DNA of 64,000 nucleotides from Forficula auricularia (lineage: Eukaryota > Arthropoda > Insecta > Dermaptera > Forficulidae), in NCBI GenBank assembly GCA_024734495.1, contig JALMQS010000085.1:23131077-23195076 (forward strand). Reading direction: 5' to 3'. Under the pieces are notes generated by a model. The model saw only the letters and a list, made by a program, of their open reading frames with translations. It searched no databases and had not been told where the DNA came from. Shown one piece after another: positions 1 through 11,067 of the stretch (position 1 is the first letter of the stretch; each line of letters begins with the position of its first letter). The position numbers and the translations under genes are program-made.

Positions 1-44
1 TTTCACATTTCTTTTTTTTTTTTTTTTTTATTCACAAAAAATAA

Positions 45-329
45 TCATACGCCACCCGCTCTCCATGTTCTTCTGCCGAAAGTGTAAAAATTAAGAAGAG
101 ATCCCCTCATCGCCCTATATGTCAAATCGTTTATTGTTTTTTGGGATATACCCAGGGCGATGAGGGACTCCACCGCTTTATGCCACCACACTCCCTTCCA
201 CGAGAGTGTGATGGCCTCGACCCTGACCGAGCCCGCCCCGACGCCAAATCGCTCCGCAATATTATCTACCAGACTGGAGTTGCCCCTATATTTTTCTATT
301 TTATTTCGGTGGGCAACACCCAGAAACAT
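45..329 (-). pseudogene. Retroposed ORF tail of unknown product with poly-A
   Basis: A 94-codon minus-strand frame, lysine/arginine-rich, ends in TGA at 45-47. It is followed on the same strand by AATAAA-like sequence and a run of about 20 A (plus-strand poly-T at 11-30). An ORF running straight into a poly-A tail is what a 5'-truncated retroposed copy looks like. The text contains LSWKGVWW and a run of small and aromatic residues but no motif I can assign. It could be the C-terminus of a non-LTR element ORF or a processed transcript of a host gene. The boundary on the left of the protein is not defined by an intron or promoter. Confidence 0.4.
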
Positions 330-575
330 TAAATATATTGATAATTATTCCTCCCCCTCCCTTGCCACTCAAAAATTAAGAGGCAGAAACTTTTAAGAGA
401 CGATGTATTTTTCGGTAGTTTACAGGTATACATTTGGAGTGTGGTTTTTAAGAGGAATAAAATTTTTGGACCGAGACGCTGCCCGCCAGGGCTTCAGCCC
501 AGAGGGCTGAGCTTTGAGGGCGTGCCAAAGGCACACGCACGAAAGCTCGTATATATATATATATATATATATATG
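326..575 (+). repeat. Structured interspersed repeat O, copy 1
   Basis: This copy matches 8660-8905 closely: C-rich stretch, a TTTTCGGTAGTTTAC-type segment, then a GC-rich foot built from several short hairpins. The last one in copy 2 is GCGTGCC-GAA-GGCACGC; here it is slightly decayed. A (TA)n run follows in both. A GC-rich hairpin foot near the end of an AT-rich repeat resembles a Helitron-like 3' end, but no CTRR terminus is visible, so the class is open. Confidence 0.6.
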
Positions 576-681
576 TGTCGGTCCATGGATGCTGTGGATG
601 CGGCACATCCCTAAAATTTAAAAACGTTAAAGACTAATTTCATACCGTCTCAAATTTGAATCTCGTGTAGCCTTATTTCGA

Positions 682-1757
682 TTTGCTTTAATTTTATTTT
701 TATTATTTTTTAAATAATTTCATTTTAAATTATGTAAACAATTTTTTTATAGAGAAATGTTTGTGGAATTTAACAGAATGAAATGTATTTATTTTTATTA
801 TTTTTAAATAATTTCATTTTAAATTAAGTAAACAATTTTTTTATAGAGAAATGTTTGTGGAATTTAACAGAATGAAATGTATTTATTTTTATTATTTTTA
901 AATAATTTCATTTAAATTATGTAAACAATTTTTTTATAGAGAAATGTTTGCGGAATTTAACAGAATGAAAATGTATTTATTTTCATTATTTTTAAATAAT
1001 TTCATTTACTTAAATTGAGTAAGTAAACAATTATTTTTATAGAGAAATGTTTGTGGAATTTAACAGAATGAAATGTATTTATTTTTATTATTTTTAAATA
1101 ATTTCATTTAAATTAAGTAAACAATTTTTTTATAGAGAAATGTTTGCGGAATTTAACAGAATGAAATGTATTTATTTTCATTATTTTTAAATAATTTCAT
1201 TTACTTAAATTGAGTAAGTAAACAATTATTTTTATAGAGAAATGTTTGTGGAATTTAACAGAATGAAATGTATTTATTTTTTATTATTTTTAAATAATTT
1301 CATTTAAATTATGTAAACAATTTTTTTATAGAGAAATGTTTGCGGAATTTAACAGAATGAAATGTATTTATTTTCATTATTTTTAAATAATTTCATTTAC
1401 TTAAATTGAGTAAGTAAACAATTATTTTTATAGAGAAATGTTTGTGGAATTTAACAGAATTAAATGTATTTATTTTTATTATTTTTAAATAATTTCATTT
1501 AAATTAAGTAAACAATTTTTTTATAGAGAAATGTTTGCGGAATTTAACAGAATGAAATGTATTTATTTTCATTATTTTTAAATAATTTCATTTACTTAAA
1601 TTGAGTAAGTAAACAATTATTTTTATAGAGAAATGTTTGCGGAATTTAACAGAATGAAATGTATTTATTTTCATTATTTCTAAATAATTTCATTTACTTA
1701 AATTGAGTAAGTAAACAATTATTTTTATAGAGAAATGTTTGCGGAATTTAACAGAAC
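682..1757. repeat. Higher-order AT-rich minisatellite, 11 units
   Basis: Eleven units, each ending in GGAATTTAACAGAA. Two subtypes occur: a short one (~92-96 bp) and a long one (~98-105 bp) with an extra ACTTAAATTGAGTAAG segment. From about 960 to 1640 they alternate short-long, giving a dimer period of ~194 bp, with a final extra long unit. No coding frame runs through it. Confidence 0.9.
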
Positions 1758-2069
1758 AAAAGTCACATTGATACATTCAAAGATAAATATATACATACAT
1801 ACATACATTCAGGTGAAGCTAATATAAAGCGTGTAATAATAATATACTATATTACAAATTCAGCCATCAGTCTTCACACAGCCATTGATACCAAATACGT
1901 AGAATTATAAATGCTACATAAAAGTTATCACTAATGTCGTGTGGTCTTAAGCACACACACCTGTTTTTTTTTTTTTGTGATAACTTCTTTTGGGAGGGTA
2001 AACCGCTACGTTACGTAACGCTTTACGGAGCCAGTCTGTCTGGCTTCCCCTTCTCTGACTCATATGGCA
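1758..2069. other. Gene-free AT-rich sequence with short repeats
   Basis: Holds a (CATA)n run near 1790 and a GTTATCAC...GCACACAC segment at 1919-1965 that recurs in diverged form at 2526-2570. No gene seen. Confidence 0.5.
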
Positions 2070-2390
2070 GCGGTATTAATTTTCAGCAACGCTCATAGAA
2101 TTTTCTTTAAAAAAAAAGATTTGCCGGATGTCAGATTAGAACCTGAGATCTCTTACATGAGAGGCCAGACACTTTACCACTAGACAATGGGACTATTTTA
2201 AAAATTGCTTTTTACTTTTATTAAAATGAATATTTTTGAATTAGACTTTATTATAAGTGTGGAAATAATTGAATATATTATATATAGCTATGTATTTTAT
2301 AAATAGAATTTATTGAATATATTGCGGCGCGGCAAATTTGAAATATGTATAATTGAATTAAACTGAAAGAAAGACAACAATTAATTTTAA
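2070..2390 (-). mobile_element. tRNA-derived SINE-like element, family I, copy 1
   Basis: On the minus strand 2188-2118 carries a tRNA-like head: an A-box-like TCTAGTGGTAAAGTG and a B-box-like GGTTCTAATCT at tRNA spacing. The B box is off consensus. The downstream tail recurs at 53494-53655. No acceptor stem pairing, so it is not a tRNA gene. Confidence 0.55.
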
Positions 2391-3476
2391 ATCCAGAAAC
2401 ATTAAATATATTAATAATTATTCCTTTTCCCCTCTCCCCCACTCTTCTAATTAAAATTAAATATTCAATTCTCTTTTCTCCGGGCGATTATCCTTGCAAT
2501 TGTCTTCCTAAAAAATACTTGGTTGGTGAAAGTTATCACTTCTGTCGCGCGTCCCGAGACGCACACATTTTTTTTAATTCTTTTGATAAAGGGAGACATT
2601 TTCCTAAAACGATTGGGATTCTAATAAACTTTTGAAGATTGTTTTTTATAAAAGATTTGTAAGTACATATTTACTACTATTTGATTAAATAGACTGAAAA
2701 TATTAAAGGTAAAATTTATATATACATATATATAATATTTAATTTATTTATTCTCTAGAGAGAAGAGACAGACAGATCGAAATAGGTTTTGTGTGTTAAC
2801 TACATATTATATATATATATATATATATATGTAGGGTAGGTAGGTGGTAGATATTTTTCTGCTGGAGAGAAGGATTCTCTCTAGAGAGCCCTCATAAAAC
2901 CTGCCGTCCAGGCATATATCGTGGGAGTATGTTGGGGGTTGGGGGTTGGGGGGTGAGGGTGCTTCCACCCCTGCCCTCCATGGGGGGGTTGGCTATAACA
3001 GCCCCGAGCCCGTGTAATGTCTCTCCCTCTCCCTGTACGTTTGTTTGCACCCCCAATGCAACTCCCATTTGACCTCATCCCTGGAACGGGTATTATTACC
3101 TCCGATTGCAATTAGACTATACGCGTAAAAATAAATGGAAATACAAATACACAACTTTTACTTTCTCTCTCTCTCTTTTTCTCTCTTCTTAGAGACCATT
3201 TGAAATGTCTCGAAATAAACAAACATAGAGAAAAGATAAAAAACAAAAATCAAAAAACAAAGTCAGAGTTCATGGAATGGATAAATATTATGAAATATAC
3301 AGTAATCAAGCTTTTTAGCTAGAAGGGGTTGTGATGAGGTAACTGCAGATAAATTAAATTAAGAGAGTGAGGCGTTGGTTTATATTGAAACATATTATGT
3401 AAATTATAATTAAGGGAATTTTTGTGGTGTTTCACAGAAATAAAAGCTTTAAAAAGTTGTTATAAGCCTTAATATA
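2391..3476. other. Gene-free region with microsatellite and GC-rich patch
   Basis: 2391-2460 is a fragment of repeat O. A (TA)n run lies at 2803-2830. 2880-3120 is an isolated GC-richer patch with G runs and no convincing ORF. 3160-3190 is CT-rich. No gene supported. Confidence 0.5.
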
Positions 3477-4400
3477 CTGGGTGAGTTTTTTTTTATCTTG
3501 AGACAGTCTTATAACTCAAAAACAGTGCATTATGTGGAAAAAAGTTTCAAATAAAAGTTTATTTATAGGGGGAAACTAAACTATGCTATTGTTTGTCGAC
3601 CTAGAACAAGATTTCAAGAGTATTTCGAGGACAAGTTCTGTTTTTAAATGGAAACCTATTTGTTCCTGTACATATTCTTGATCTAGAAAAAAAAACTGAA
3701 CAACTTTTATTAGAACTATTTTTTATACATCAAATAAAAAAATATTAAATCAATTAAATCTGAAAAAAAATTATAATAATTATTTTTAACAATCATTCAA
3801 CTTAATTATAAAATAATAATGATTAAATTTTTAATTATTTAATAAATAATTTAATAATAATTAATTATAATTTTTGCCCTCAGGAGCTTCATTTTATTGT
3901 AAATCTATTAAAAAAATGTAAAGGCTGCGAAGAAACTTAAACAGGACAAAATAACGAAATTGGAAGTGGAATTTATCCAGAAGACTTGCCATACACTCTG
4001 GAATGTATCAGAACAGTGTCTCAAAATTATTAAATTATTCATTTACAATTAAATATTTGATCATTCTTATTTGATAATTAAGTTGAATGATTGTTAAAAA
4101 TAATTATTAGGATTTTTTTGAGATCTAATTGATTTAATATTTTTTTCTTATTTGATGTCGTATAAAAAATAGTTCTAATGAAAAGGTGTTCAGTTTTTTT
4201 TTCTAAATTAAGTACATGTACAGAAACATAAGGTTTCTATTTAAAAAACAGAAATACCATTGAAAGCTTGTTCTAGGTCGACAAAAAATAGCGTAGTTTC
4301 GTTTCCCCCTTGATATAATTAAACTTTTATTTGAAACTTTTTTCATATAATGCATTGTTTTTGAGTTATAAGACTGTCTCAAGATAAAAACCTAACCCGG
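3477..4400. mobile_element. TA-flanked foldback DNA transposon, family B, copy 1
   Basis: Starts C(C/T)GGGTGAG and ends with the inverse ACCCGG, flanked by TA on both sides. The arms are long inverted repeats (roughly 3477-3860 and 4045-4400) around a ~180-bp centre. A second copy lies at 45070-48380 and a partial one at 42275-42510. TA duplication and CCGGGTG ends fit a non-autonomous Tc1/mariner-type foldback element. No transposase frame is present. Confidence 0.8.
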
Positions 4401-4491
4401 TATATTTTGAGATGTTAACCCATCATCAGTAGTATGTTATGCCTACATACACTCAGTTTCAGTCTGTCTGTTACTATATAATCAACTTTTT

Positions 4492-5226
4492 AACCGACTT
4501 CAAAAAAGGAGGAGGTTCTCTGAATTTTTTTTTTTTTTTTTTTTTTTTTGTGCCTATGTTACCTCATATCTCCGCCAATTGTCAACCGATTTTGAAATTT
4601 TTTTTTCATTGGGTCCCGTCTAGCTTCCGATTGGTCCCATTTTTTTTTCGTTTTTTTTTCATAGGTATTAGACTTTTTTTATTAGGTTTGTTTAGACCTA
4701 ACCTCTTTGTTTATGAACCGATTTCGATGGTTCTTTTTTTATCCGATAGGGGGTGTCTTAGGGATGGTGTCATATTAATTTGGTCAAGTTCTGATGATAT
4801 GATCACTATTAATAACATCACTAAAAAGAGAAAATAAAAATGATTTTTAAGAAAAAAATAAAAACCGACTTCAAAAATTAAATGCAACAAATAAAATACA
4901 CTAAAAGGTATAAAATAATTATTATCTTATTTAGTTACAACTAAACGACGAAATATTAACATGAAATTACTTTTTGAAGTCGGTGCCAAACATATACCTT
5001 TTATGAATCGCACTCGACGGATCTTACTTAGTACGTTTGGCAGGTACGCTCGCTTAGGTATAGTTTGTTTGGCACCGACTTCAAAAATTAATTTCATGTT
5101 AATATTTCGTCGTTTAGTTGTAACTAAATAAGATAATAATTATTTTATACCTTTTAGTGTATTTTATTTGTTGCATTTAATTTTTGAAGTCGGTTTTTAT
5201 TTTTTTCTTAAAAATTATTTTTATTA
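4492..5226 (+). mobile_element. Palindromic 'ACCGACTTC' element, family C, copy 1
   Basis: Begins AACCGACTTCAAAAAAGG, continues with poly-T and a ~330-bp body, then a near-perfect palindrome: left arm ~4838-4991, loop 4992-5066, right arm ~5067-5226. The motif ACCGACTTCAAAAA or its inverse marks the outer end and each arm end. Full copies are at 33477-34177, 41474-42206, 43087-43830, 54972-55706 and 58214-58957. Related sequence is, to my knowledge, widespread in arthropod genomes. ORFs through it are accidental. Confidence 0.8.
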
Positions 5227-5407
5227 AATTTTCATTTCAAAACCACAAAAAACTTCCCTAATTATAAGATAAATAAATAAACTTTAAGAAATTTAGAAAA
5301 ACTACATCAACTATAAGAAAGAAGATTAATAATATTCATTTTCTTTTCATTACTTAATTTTCAGTAAGTATTTATAGATTATTGATTTAAATTAAAGTTT
5401 TGAAGGT

Positions 5408-5749
5408 CATACTTTTTTCCTATCCTATTTATTATTTTCCTATTTATTTTTTTATAATGTTTATCAATATGAACGAATGTGGGCAAATTGGTGTACGAGT
5501 AAACAAATATACACATAATATATTTATATGTGGACCATTAGAAAGCTTGAAATGCAAAAACTGGGTGCGGGGTGGGGTGAATGTGGGAGGTGCAGGAGGT
5601 GGGGTGCAGTTGTGGGGAATCCGGGGGTGGGAGGAGCGGTGGGGTGGGGTGCGGGGTGGGGGTGCATTGGTCTGGGGCGAGGTGTGTGGTTTCGGGAGGG
5701 GGGGGGGGGGGGTCAGGGGCTACCGTGCATCGCTCGGTGGCTTCAGGTA
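5408..5749 (+). mobile_element. Helitron-like element H, 5'-truncated, with G-rich module
   Basis: Shares a long segment with 62370-63060 (other strand): the GTGGACCATTAGAAAGC region, a strongly G-rich tract (5565-5715), then a hairpin TACCGTGCATCGCTCGGT and the terminus CAGGTAC. The hairpin about 10 nt before the end is Helitron-like; the CTRR end is absent. G-rich ORFs here are low-complexity artefacts. Confidence 0.6.
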
Positions 5750-5811
5750 CTCATAGATAAAGTGAGATATCCCTGTAAAGATTTCTAAATCTTAAATCGA
5801 AATTGCTGGAT

Positions 5812-6163
5812 GAAATTCACGGGTTAGGGGGTTTTTGGGGTAGACAATTCGATCTATCACGGTCTCATCTTTTGCTATGTTGTTTTTGATGGGTTTTTTA
5901 TTAATTCAAATAATTATTCACAAGTGGTTGCCTCGATAAAAAATTATAATTACATTTTTATTCAATTTCCTTTTTAATAATTAATTGTTTTTTAAATTTT
6001 ATATCCCACTAATAATTCATTTCAAATATTATTATATATTAGAATTTGCCAATTTGATTAATTGGAGGTATTTTTTATTGAATATTAAATTATTAAAAAT
6101 AATATTAATATATCACTTTGAACTAAAGCAAAAAATTGCCGGGCAACGCTCGGTGTTCCAGGT
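5812..6163 (+). mobile_element. Helitron-like element H, internal deletion copy
   Basis: Matches the 5' portion of the copies at 20215 and 30157 (GATGAAATTCACGGGTTAG region) and ends with hairpin GCCGGGCAACGCTCGGT and CCAGGTAC, but lacks the G-rich module. Loss of the module leaves the two ends intact, so the terminal hairpin defines the family. Confidence 0.6.
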
Positions 6164-7080
6164 ACATTTGTTTTATTATGCCAAGTTTTAAACGTACAGG
6201 AGAGAAATTCAAATGGAAATTATACCGTTTAAGTCTTCCTGTATCGGGAACGACTTAAATGTCGAGACTTTTATGAATTAATAATAGCATAAATAAATAA
6301 ATAAATAAATAGACACTCTCTTTTTGAATTGACCTAATTAAAAATTATAATTAAATTTTTGGTCTTATTTTCTAATTATTCGCAATTTCTATTCCAACTT
6401 AAGACATTGATTGGTTGCTTGGGTTCTCTTTGGAGAAGCCTAATAAGTAATGCGTGGGGGTGGCTGTCCTGTCACAGTGGAGGGTGTGCCTAGTACAATT
6501 TACTAAGGGATGAAGCAAATTATAGCTCAATTAAGAACAGAGGACATGACAGCTAGACATATAGATTAGAAGACTCTTCTTCTGTTCTATATACCACCCT
6601 ATTTACCCCCTTAATTAGCAAAATAGAGGCTGGGCAAGTATTTCGAAGTTTATTCAGAAAATAAAAATAATTCAAATAGGGCTTATTGAAAAAAAGGAGA
6701 GAGGGATCAATTTATTAGTTGAGTTGAATTGAAAGGGGCATAAGGGTGGGTTTTAGGGGTGTTTTTGAAAGGAAAAACAATGGGTGATTAAATCAATCGA
6801 GACTCCAGTCACACGAGGATAACAAAAGAAAACTTCGCTCTGCGTTAACACTCAGTCAAGTTCAAAGTTCTTAATGAGCTAACTATTAATAAAATCGAAG
6901 CTGACTGAGTCACTTACTCAGAGAAAATCAACGCTCACCCTTAACCATTGGTTCGAGAATGTTAAAATTATGGCCAGGGCTTCTGCCTAGGACACATCAA
7001 ACACCCATATGAAACGATTTTTCGAAAATCTACCCATAAAGGCCTAAAATAAGCTTGAAATTTGGAGCTTTATATAGCTA
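6164..7080. other. Gene-free unique sequence
   Basis: AT-rich; a short (AAAT)n run near 6290. I see no ORF with family features, RNA gene or recognisable repeat until 7081. Confidence 0.5.
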
Positions 7081-7736
7081 TATGTTGCAGTAAAAACCCG
7101 GGTTCTTACTAGCTAAAACGCGTTTCAATCGAAAACCCAAAACTTTCCCTTCTTCAGGACATAAAATGAAGTGGTGATATTCGTACTATAAATTTTCATT
7201 ATTTTCGGGATGGTGGTAGTGTTTGGGGCGTTAATAAAGAGTGAAATCGAGGACCAAAAATTTCCCTTCTTCAAAACATAAAATGAATGGGTGAAATTTA
7301 TAGACTAAATTATCATATAGTGAAAATATAATGACTCTAGAATGATGAAATTTGACATACTGGTAGAGCTTGGCTTGATAAAGAGTAAAAATTCAAAGGG
7401 TACAAAATGCTTTTGCCTTTGTGGCAACTAGAATTTACTGATGTTGGTTGAGTTTGTTTCAGAGGTCTAGAATCTTCATTTTAGACCATCCGCCTTATTT
7501 TGAGTGTTTATTTTAAAAAACTTTTAAACGAAAATGACAAAAATTACATCCTCAACAACTTTGCTTCTAATTTTTGATATTTTCATTTAAAAAAACACCC
7601 AAAATGAGACGGTAGGTCAAAAATAAAGATTCTAGACCTTTGAAACAAACTCTACCAATATCAATAAATTCTAGTTGCCACAAAGGTATTCAGTGAAACG
7701 CGTTTTAACAAGAACCCGGCTTTTTACTGCAACATA
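7081..7736. mobile_element. Small TIR/foldback element
   Basis: Begins TATGTTGCAGTAAAAACCCG and ends with the diverged inverse, about 45 bp of terminal inverted repeat that includes AAACGCGTTTCA. An inner inverted pair (about 7425-7520 and 7585-7690) makes the core fold on itself too. Flanking TA on both sides suggests a TA duplication. It has no coding capacity. Confidence 0.65.
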
Positions 7737-8402
7737 TACTATATATGTTTGTCTAGATTAATTTGTAACAACGCTTAGAGAAATTTCTCTAAAAAAATTA
7801 CCCTCTTGCCTAGAATCGAACCGACGAACTCTTGAACAATGGGCATCAGCTCTAACCACTAGACCAATGTCACATTAATATTTATATCTTGATTTCTTTT
7901 ATATACTATATATGTTTGTCTAGATTAATTTGTAACAACGCTTAGAGAAATTTCTCTAAAAAAATTACCCTCTTGCCTAGAATCGAACCGACGAACTCTT
8001 GAACAATGGGCATCAGCTCTAACCACTAGACCAATGTCACATTAATATTTATATCTTGATTTCTTTTATATACTATATATATTTATCTAGATTAATTTGT
8101 AACAACGCTTAGAGAAATTTCTCTAAAAAAATTACCCTCTTGCCTAGAATCGAACCGACGAACTCTTGAACAATGGGCATCAGCTCTAACCACTAGACCA
8201 ATGTCACATTAATATTTATATCTTGATTTCTTTTATATACTATATATGTTTGTCTAGATTAATTTGTAACAACGCTTAGAGAAATTTCTCTAAAAAAATT
8301 ACCCTCTTGCCTAGAATCGAACCGACGAACTCTTGAACTATGGTCATCAGCTCTAACCACTAGACCAATGTCACATTAATATTTATATCTTGATTTCTTT
8401 TA
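7737..8402 (-). repeat. Four tandem 167-bp tRNA-like SINE units
   Basis: Four units of 167 bp, phase marked by GTTTGTCTAG at 7747, 7914, 8081 (as ATTTATCTAG) and 8248. Each minus-strand unit has a TAGTGGTTAGAGC A box and a GGTTCGATTCT B box, consensus-like for tRNA-derived polymerase III promoters. Acceptor-stem pairing is not evident. The near-identity of the units points to recent tandem amplification. Confidence 0.8.
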
Positions 8403-8479
8403 CTAAAACTATATATTTTTGATTTAGACTTTGTGTCTAGATAATATTGTATTCATTTGAACTCGAATGAAAATGAAAA

Positions 8480-8905
8480 AACACCAATAGATTTTAAATT
8501 AAGAAACATTAAATATATATTAATTAACGAGGCAAATTTGAAATATAATTCTCAGCTCGGATTTTAAACTGATGGCTCCAATCGATTTTCATTAACCAGG
8601 CAAATTTGAAATATATATATTCGAATTTTGAAATGAAAGACTCCAATTCATTTTAAATTAAGAAACATTAAATATATTGATAATTGTTCCTCCCCCCCCC
8701 CCTCGCCACTCAAAAATTAAAGATGCGAAACTTTTAAGAGACTATGTATTTTCGGTAGTTTACGGGTATACATTTGGAGTGTGGTTTTTTAAGAGGAATA
8801 CAATTTTTGGACCGAGACGCTGCCCGCCAGAGCACCAGCCCGGAGGGTCGAGCTTCGAGGGCGTGCCGAAGGCACGCACGAAAAGCTCGTATATATATAT
8901 AAAGC
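8480..8905 (+). repeat. Structured interspersed repeat O, copy 2
   Basis: Better preserved copy of the 326-575 repeat. The GC-rich foot (8815-8885) ends in the hairpin GCGTGCC-GAA-GGCACGC, then ACGAAAAGCTCG and (TA)n. 8905-8935 resembles 7035-7070. Confidence 0.6.
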
Positions 8906-9084
8906 CCCAAATTTCAAGCTTATTTTAGGCCTTACTAAAAAACATATGCATTTAACATATATCTTTTATATGTAAGAATCTTTTGTATGTAAGAATTATG
9001 TATAATCTATTAATTTTGTATTTTGTAATTCCTTTTTGTTTTTTGAGTTTTATTGTAAAGTGGTTTTATAATTTTTTTTTTATT

Positions 9085-9378
9085 AATTAAGTAATGGAGA
9101 GGGTTCAGCCAATGGGTAGCCTCTGCTGAATAAAAAACTCCCAATTATGGAAAACGTTTCGGCTTTGATTCAATAATGCCATCATCAGTTCATAAGAGTT
9201 GATGAGTCATGAAGACTCGGACACCTTATACACAAATATGGCGCTCGTCTTCAGAGACTCATCAACTCTTATGAACTGATGGCATTATTGAATCAAAGCC
9301 GAAACGTTTTCCATAATTGGGAGTTTTTATTCAGCAGAGGCTACCCATTGGCTGAACTCCCTCTCCATTACTTAATTA
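9085..9378. mobile_element. Solo inverted-dimer Penelope-like terminal repeat
   Basis: Two inverted arms (about 9090-9215 and 9240-9375) around a short centre. Each arm carries hammerhead-type sequence; the minus arm is intact, the plus arm has lost GA from CUGAUGA. The outer sequence CAGAGGCTACCCATTGGC recurs at 23265-23310. There is no protein-coding part, so it is a solo terminal repeat. Confidence 0.65.
9148..9191 (-). ncRNA. Hammerhead ribozyme motif (PLE type)
   Basis: Reads GAA-CUGAUGA, stem II GGC/GCC with a 14-nt loop, GAAA, ACGU palindrome as stem III, GUU site, then UUC pairing with the leading GAA. All invariant core positions are present. Stem I is only 3 bp. Confidence 0.65.
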
Positions 9379-9388
9379 TATACATATA

Positions 9389-11067
9389 CCGGGTGATTCA
9401 ATAAGGGTGACGAGGTACCGTATCTCAGGAACTAATAATCGTAGAAGTTTGGGAAAAAAATCCTTCAGAGAAAATCGACCAAGAAAAATTGCTGGAAATA
9501 TTTTTTAAGTTCATACATCCACCGCTAGGTGGCTAAATAGCTTCGATCGTATAAAAAATGCAATTTTCTCAAAAATTTTCCAATATAAGTTTAAAAATGA
9601 ATACTCTCACGTTAATGCCACCATAATAGTCCATCTTTTTGATAAATGACTTTTTATTGTAGGACGTAAAATAAAGGCGGGAGGGGATGCTAAACTTTTA
9701 TGGACTGTAGTGTCTATAACTTAAGTTTGACTTAACGGAATTTTGTTAACAAGGTCTGGTTCAAGAAAGGAAGGTTTGGTGAATAAAATAAAAAACCATC
9801 CATGCCATTCTAGTTCTTGCCGCCCTCGCTGAGGGGCGTGTTTTATAAAGTTAACCGTTTTATTGATTTTTCTCCAAAATCTTAAATGGAACCTTATAAT
9901 TATTTTATTAGATTCAGAAAGTAGATCAAATTTGCAACAAAATATGTTCAAACCGCATGTCGATATCTTTTTTCGTTTAACAGTTATTGCTTAAAGAATA
10001 TTTTATTAACGAATTTATTAAAGAAACAAAATAGGTAATTGAGTTTTCAATTTTTTTTAAGTTTCGTAGTCAAGCATACCATGGAGAAATAAAAAAACAG
10101 TTTAAAACTTTGTTCTTATTTTCATCTAATCACAACAATAATGATAATAACGCTTTTCTGTGTCGCCTGTGAGTAGGTATTAAATTTCAAAAATGTCTAA
10201 TTTCTTAGAAGGCCGTGAAAGACTTGGTTGACAGTTTCTATGGAAACGGCGATTTTTCACAAATAGATGTTAATGTTTTAATTGTTATTTTATTGTTTGT
10301 TATGTTATATCATTATTGTTGTGATTAGATGAAAATAAGAACAAAGTTTTAAACTGTTTTTTTATTTATCCATGGCATGCTTGACTACGAAACTTGAAAA
10401 AAAAATTGAAAACTCAATTACCTATTTTGTTTCTTTAATAAATTCGTTAATAAAATATTCTTTAAGCAATAACTGTTAAACGAAAAAAGATATCGACATG
10501 AGGTTTGAACATATTTTGTTGCAAATTTGATCTACTTTCTGAATCTAATAAAATAATTATACGGTTCTATTTAAGATTTTGGAGAAAAATCAATAAAACG
10601 GTTAACTTTATAAAACACGCCCCTTAGCGAGGGCGGCAAGAACTAGAATGGCATGGATGGTTTTTTATTTTATTCACCAAACCTTCCTTTCTTGAACCAG
10701 ACCTTGTTAACAAAATTCCGTTAAGTCAAACTTAAGTTATAGACACTACAGTCCATAAAAGTTTAGCATCCCCTCCCGCCTTTATTTTACGTCCTACAAT
10801 AAAAAGTCATTTATCAAAAAGATGGACTATTATAGTGGCATTAACGTGAGAGTATTCATTTTTAAACTTATATTGGAAAATTTTTGAGAAAATTGCATTT
10901 TTATACGATCGAAGTATTTAGCCACCTAGCGGTGGCGATGTATGAACTTAAAAATTATTTCCAGCAATTTTTCTTGGTCGATTTTCTCTGAAGGATTTTT
11001 TTCCCAAACTTCTACGATTATTAGTTCCTGAGATACGGTACCTCGTCACCCTTATTGAATCACCCGG
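9389..11067. mobile_element. Giant foldback DNA transposon with ~757-bp arms, family D
   Basis: Starts CCGGGTGATTCAATAAGG and ends with its inverse, with TA on both sides. The arms (9389-10145 and 10309-11067) are nearly identical in inverted orientation; only ~160 bp of spacer separates them. The end CCGGGTGA- resembles family B. No transposase is encoded; ORF 9721-9951 is mirrored in the other arm and is not a gene. TA duplication suggests mobilisation by a Tc1/mariner-type transposase (inference). Confidence 0.85.

Noticed and set aside
4439..4837. 132-codon ORF rich in Phe
   Set aside because: Translation of poly-T and family C body; repeated at 43151 and, inverted, at 42075 and 55414-55823.
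5400..5788. ORFs of 118 and 86 codons rich in Gly/Trp/Arg
   Set aside because: They arise from the G-rich module of a Helitron-like element; same artefact at 30648-30895 and 62262-62651.
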